A stretch of 7,386 bases of DNA from contig CAMCFW010000098.1 in NCBI GenBank assembly GCA_945874195.1, positions 1 to 7,386 of the forward strand, read 5' to 3'. Each line of letters starts with the position of its first letter. Position 1 is the first letter of the stretch. The notes below the pieces were generated by a model. That model was not told the DNA's origin. It worked only from the letters and a program-made list of their open reading frames with translations, and searched no databases. A program made the position numbers and the translations under genes. Positions 5,886 to 7,386 of this stretch are shown here, one piece after another. This stretch comes from Chryseobacterium gleum (GTDB lineage Bacteria; Bacteroidota; Bacteroidia; UBA10329).

Positions 5886-6179
5886 ATGAAAGAGGGAATT
5901 CACCCAGCAGATTACCGGTTCGTAGTGTTCAAAGACATGTCTAACGAACATACGTTTCTTACAAAATCGTGCGCGGCAGCCAAAGAGACCATTAAGTGGG
6001 AGGACGGAAATGAGTACCCGTTGATCAAATTGGAGATATCAAACTCTTCGCATCCATTCTATACCGGAAAAATGAAGTTGGTGGATACCGCAGGTCGTGT
6101 GGACAAATTCCGAAACCGATACAAGACCCATCGTGCATCTCAGGCCAAGCCAGAGGAGAACGAAGGAACCGAAGGATAA
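5886..6179 (+). CDS. rpmE2: 50S ribosomal protein L31 type B
   Basis: 97 residues. The sequence MKEGIHPADYRFVVFKDMSN (1-20), KLEISNSSHPFYTGK (48-62) and LVDTAGRVDKFRNRY (65-79) is the unmistakable signature of type B bacterial L31, a protein of the large subunit that contacts the small subunit at the central protuberance. The zinc-binding cysteines of type A L31 are absent; the single Cys (C29) is not part of a CxxC pair, so this is the zinc-independent form. The C-terminus (residues 82-97) is an acidic, low-complexity extension longer than in the roughly 80-residue type B proteins of other phyla. It is preceded by a good -7 box and followed by an intrinsic terminator, so it is probably transcribed largely as a single gene. 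In Bacteroidota type B is often the only L31, in which case constitutive rather than zinc-starvation expression is expected. Confidence 0.96.
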   Translation: MKEGIHPADYRFVVFKDMSNEHTFLTKSCAAAKETIKWEDGNEYPLIKLEISNSSHPFYTGKMKLVDTAGRVDKFRNRYKTHRASQAKPEENEGTEG

Positions 6180-6201
6180 TCGTTTTAACAAACATTGTTG
6201 G

Positions 6202-6234
6202 AAAGCCCCGCTCACTTTGGTGATCGGGGCTTTT
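6202..6234 (+). terminator. Rho-independent terminator after rpmE2
   Basis: AAAGCCCCG (6202-6210) pairs perfectly with CGGGGCTTT (6225-6233). After one mismatch, an inner TCAC/GTGA stem (6212-6215 with 6220-6223) closes a TTTG loop. TTTT follows immediately at 6231-6234. It lies 22 bases after the rpmE2 stop codon and 23 bases before the next ATG, so it should limit read-through into the GlmU-family gene. Confidence 0.88.
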
Positions 6235-6241
6235 AAATTTC
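6234..6241 (+). promoter_or_regulatory. Weak candidate -7 element before the GlmU-family gene
   Basis: TAAATTTC matches TAnnTTTG at all but the last base and lies 16 bases before the ATG at 6258, overlapping the T tract of the terminator. No -33 element is found at normal spacing. It is listed because the downstream gene needs some promoter of its own if the terminator is efficient. Confidence 0.25.
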
Positions 6242-6257
6242 GCATTTTAGCATTCAC

Positions 6258-7386
6258 ATGAATTACATCCTTTTTGACGACAAGCGCGAGAAGCTGCTCC
6301 CGCTCACTTTTACCCGACCTGTTTGCGAGCTGCGCATCGGTATTCTCACCATTCGCGAAAAGTGGGAAACCGTTCTGAAGGCTTCGTCAAGCACCTTGAC
6401 GGTAGAGTATCTGCGAACGAAATATCCGCTGGTCAGTTCGTCAGATAACGTGCTCATCAATGGTGGAATTTGCCCTGACAGTGCCTTGGTAAGCGCCATT
6501 TCAGAACTTGGAAAGGAACAGCGCTTGGTGAAAAACGGAAAGTTGTTGGCATTAAAGACTTCCGAGAACCCATTATCTATGAACCTCAGCTCGAAAGAAG
6601 GAATTGAGTTTGAAGGCAACATTTTATCGGTCGAAAATCCTTGGGATATATTCTCTAAGAACGGGCAGGCACTGGAGGCCGATTTTCAATTGATCACCGC
6701 TCGAAGAAATTCGGTAAAGTTGTCAGACTCAAACACGGTAATCGGTAACGGAACGGTATTTTTAGAGGAAGGTGCTAAGGCAGAAGCCTGCATTTTCAAT
6801 ACTTCCACAGGTTCCATTTACTTAGGCAAGAATGCTGAAGTTATGGAAGGTTCCATAGTTCGAGGGCCGTTCGCGCTGTGCGATGGCGCTCAGGTGAAGA
6901 TGGGAGCCAAAATATATGGACCTACCACCATTGGACCAGAAAGCAGGGTAGGAGGCGAGGTGAATAACTCGGTAATCATCGGTTATTCGAACAAGGGACA
7001 CGATGGATTTTTAGGAAATTCTGTGATAGGTGAGTGGTGCAATCTGGGTGCAGACACGAACAATTCGAACCTAAAGAACAACTATGATGAAGTTCGCGTA
7101 TGGAGCTACGAATCTGGACGATTTGCCAAAACAGGGCTTCAATTCTGCGGATTGATCATGGGCGATCATTCCAAATCGGGAATCAATACCATGTTCAATA
7201 CCGGCACGGTGGTGGGGGTAAGCGCCAATGTGTTCGGTGCTGGTTTTCCGCGTACGTTCATCCCATCTTTCAGTTGGGGTGGTGCTGCCGGGTTCTCAGA
7301 ATACGAAGCCGAAAAGGCGTTCGCAACGGCCCAGCGTGTCATGGAAAGAAGAGGTAAGACCTTCGATGATGTGGAACGATCCATAC
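6258..7386 (+). CDS. GlmU-family protein: UDP-GlcNAc pyrophosphorylase/GlcN-1-P acetyltransferase-like (3' end cut by window)
   Basis: An uninterrupted frame runs from the ATG at 6258 to the window edge (376 codons). Family members in Bacteroidota are around 390 residues, so only a short tail is missing. The N-terminal part (1 to about 150) begins MNYILFDDKREKLLPLTFTRP and carries RPVCELRIGI (20-29), typical of the alternative Bacteroidota GlmU proteins. The GxGTRM nucleotide loop of E. coli GlmU is absent. From about 155 to 335 hexapeptide-like turns (VIGNGTVFLEEGAKAEACIF, SIYLGKNAEV, TTIGPESRVGG, SVIGEWCNLGA) form a left-handed beta-helix acyltransferase domain. NKGHDGFLG (245-253) aligns with E. 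coli GlmU around its catalytic His363, so H248 is the probable base for acetyl transfer from acetyl-CoA to glucosamine-1-phosphate. The product, UDP-GlcNAc, feeds peptidoglycan and lipopolysaccharide synthesis. It follows rpmE2 on the same strand, separated by a terminator. Confidence 0.9.
   Translation, partial: MNYILFDDKREKLLPLTFTRPVCELRIGILTIREKWETVLKASSSTLTVEYLRTKYPLVSSSDNVLINGGICPDSALVSAISELGKEQRLVKNGKLLALKTSENPLSMNLSSKEGIEFEGNILSVENPWDIFSKNGQALEADFQLITARRNSVKLSDSNTVIGNGTVFLEEGAKAEACIFNTSTGSIYLGKNAEVMEGSIVRGPFALCDGAQVKMGAKIYGPTTIGPESRVGGEVNNSVIIGYSNKGHDGFLGNSVIGEWCNLGADTNNSNLKNNYDEVRVWSYESGRFAKTGLQFCGLIMGDHSKSGINTMFNTGTVVGVSANVFGAGFPRTFIPSFSWGGAAGFSEYEAEKAFATAQRVMERRGKTFDDVERSI

Noticed and set aside
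6263..6622. 119-codon open frame on the minus strand within the GlmU-family gene
   Set aside because: The plus strand here is an uninterrupted, family-recognisable frame from 6258 to the window end, so the minus-strand frame is a shadow.

Overview
The window looks like chromosomal DNA from a Bacteroidota bacterium, probably Flavobacteriales or a relative. The evidence is: matches to the Bacteroidota -7 promoter element TAnnTTTG before the main transcription units; no recognisable Shine-Dalgarno sequences; a type B (zinc-free) ribosomal protein L31 followed by a GlmU-family protein with the alternative N-terminus typical of this phylum; and a lipoprotein of the Bacteroidota beta-helix type. 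Coding density is very high. There are no tRNAs, rRNAs, mobile elements or CRISPR arrays that I can see, and no gene-free stretch longer than about 110 bases.

Left part (1-4310, minus strand). Five genes read leftwards and are packed like an operon: a NodB-type polysaccharide deacetylase (3300-4283), a GNAT-type acyltransferase (2297-3307, 8-base overlap), a GT4-like glycosyltransferase (1000-2274), a short-chain dehydrogenase closely resembling peroxisomal trans-2-enoyl-CoA reductase (171-998, 1-base gap), and the N-terminus of a membrane protein that may be a sterol desaturase/fatty acid hydroxylase (1-181, 11-base overlap, runs off the window). A TATATTTG box at 4303-4310 is a likely promoter for the set. 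The gene content suggests synthesis or tailoring of an envelope glycan or glycolipid: N-deacetylation, re-acylation, glycosyl transfer and acyl-chain modification. That pathway is inference, not something the sequence proves.

Middle (4320-5774, minus strand). A single gene encodes a 484-residue lipoprotein with an N-terminal Ig-like region and a right-handed beta-helix ending in the usual DLGAYE tail. A TATATTTG box lies only seven bases before its start codon.

Right part (5853-7386, plus strand). A divergent promoter drives rpmE2 (ribosomal protein L31 type B). A strong Rho-independent terminator follows, and then a GlmU-family UDP-GlcNAc pyrophosphorylase/acetyltransferase-like gene that lacks only its last few codons. 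These look like housekeeping genes for ribosomes and amino-sugar nucleotide supply. The two halves meet in a 111-base divergent intergenic region that carries a 9-base inverted repeat around the two promoters.

Most of the window is recognisable. The less ordinary points are the composition of the five-gene operon, two TTG starts inside it, the SDR that lacks the canonical YxxxK pair, a two-part GNAT protein, and several small regulatory structures.
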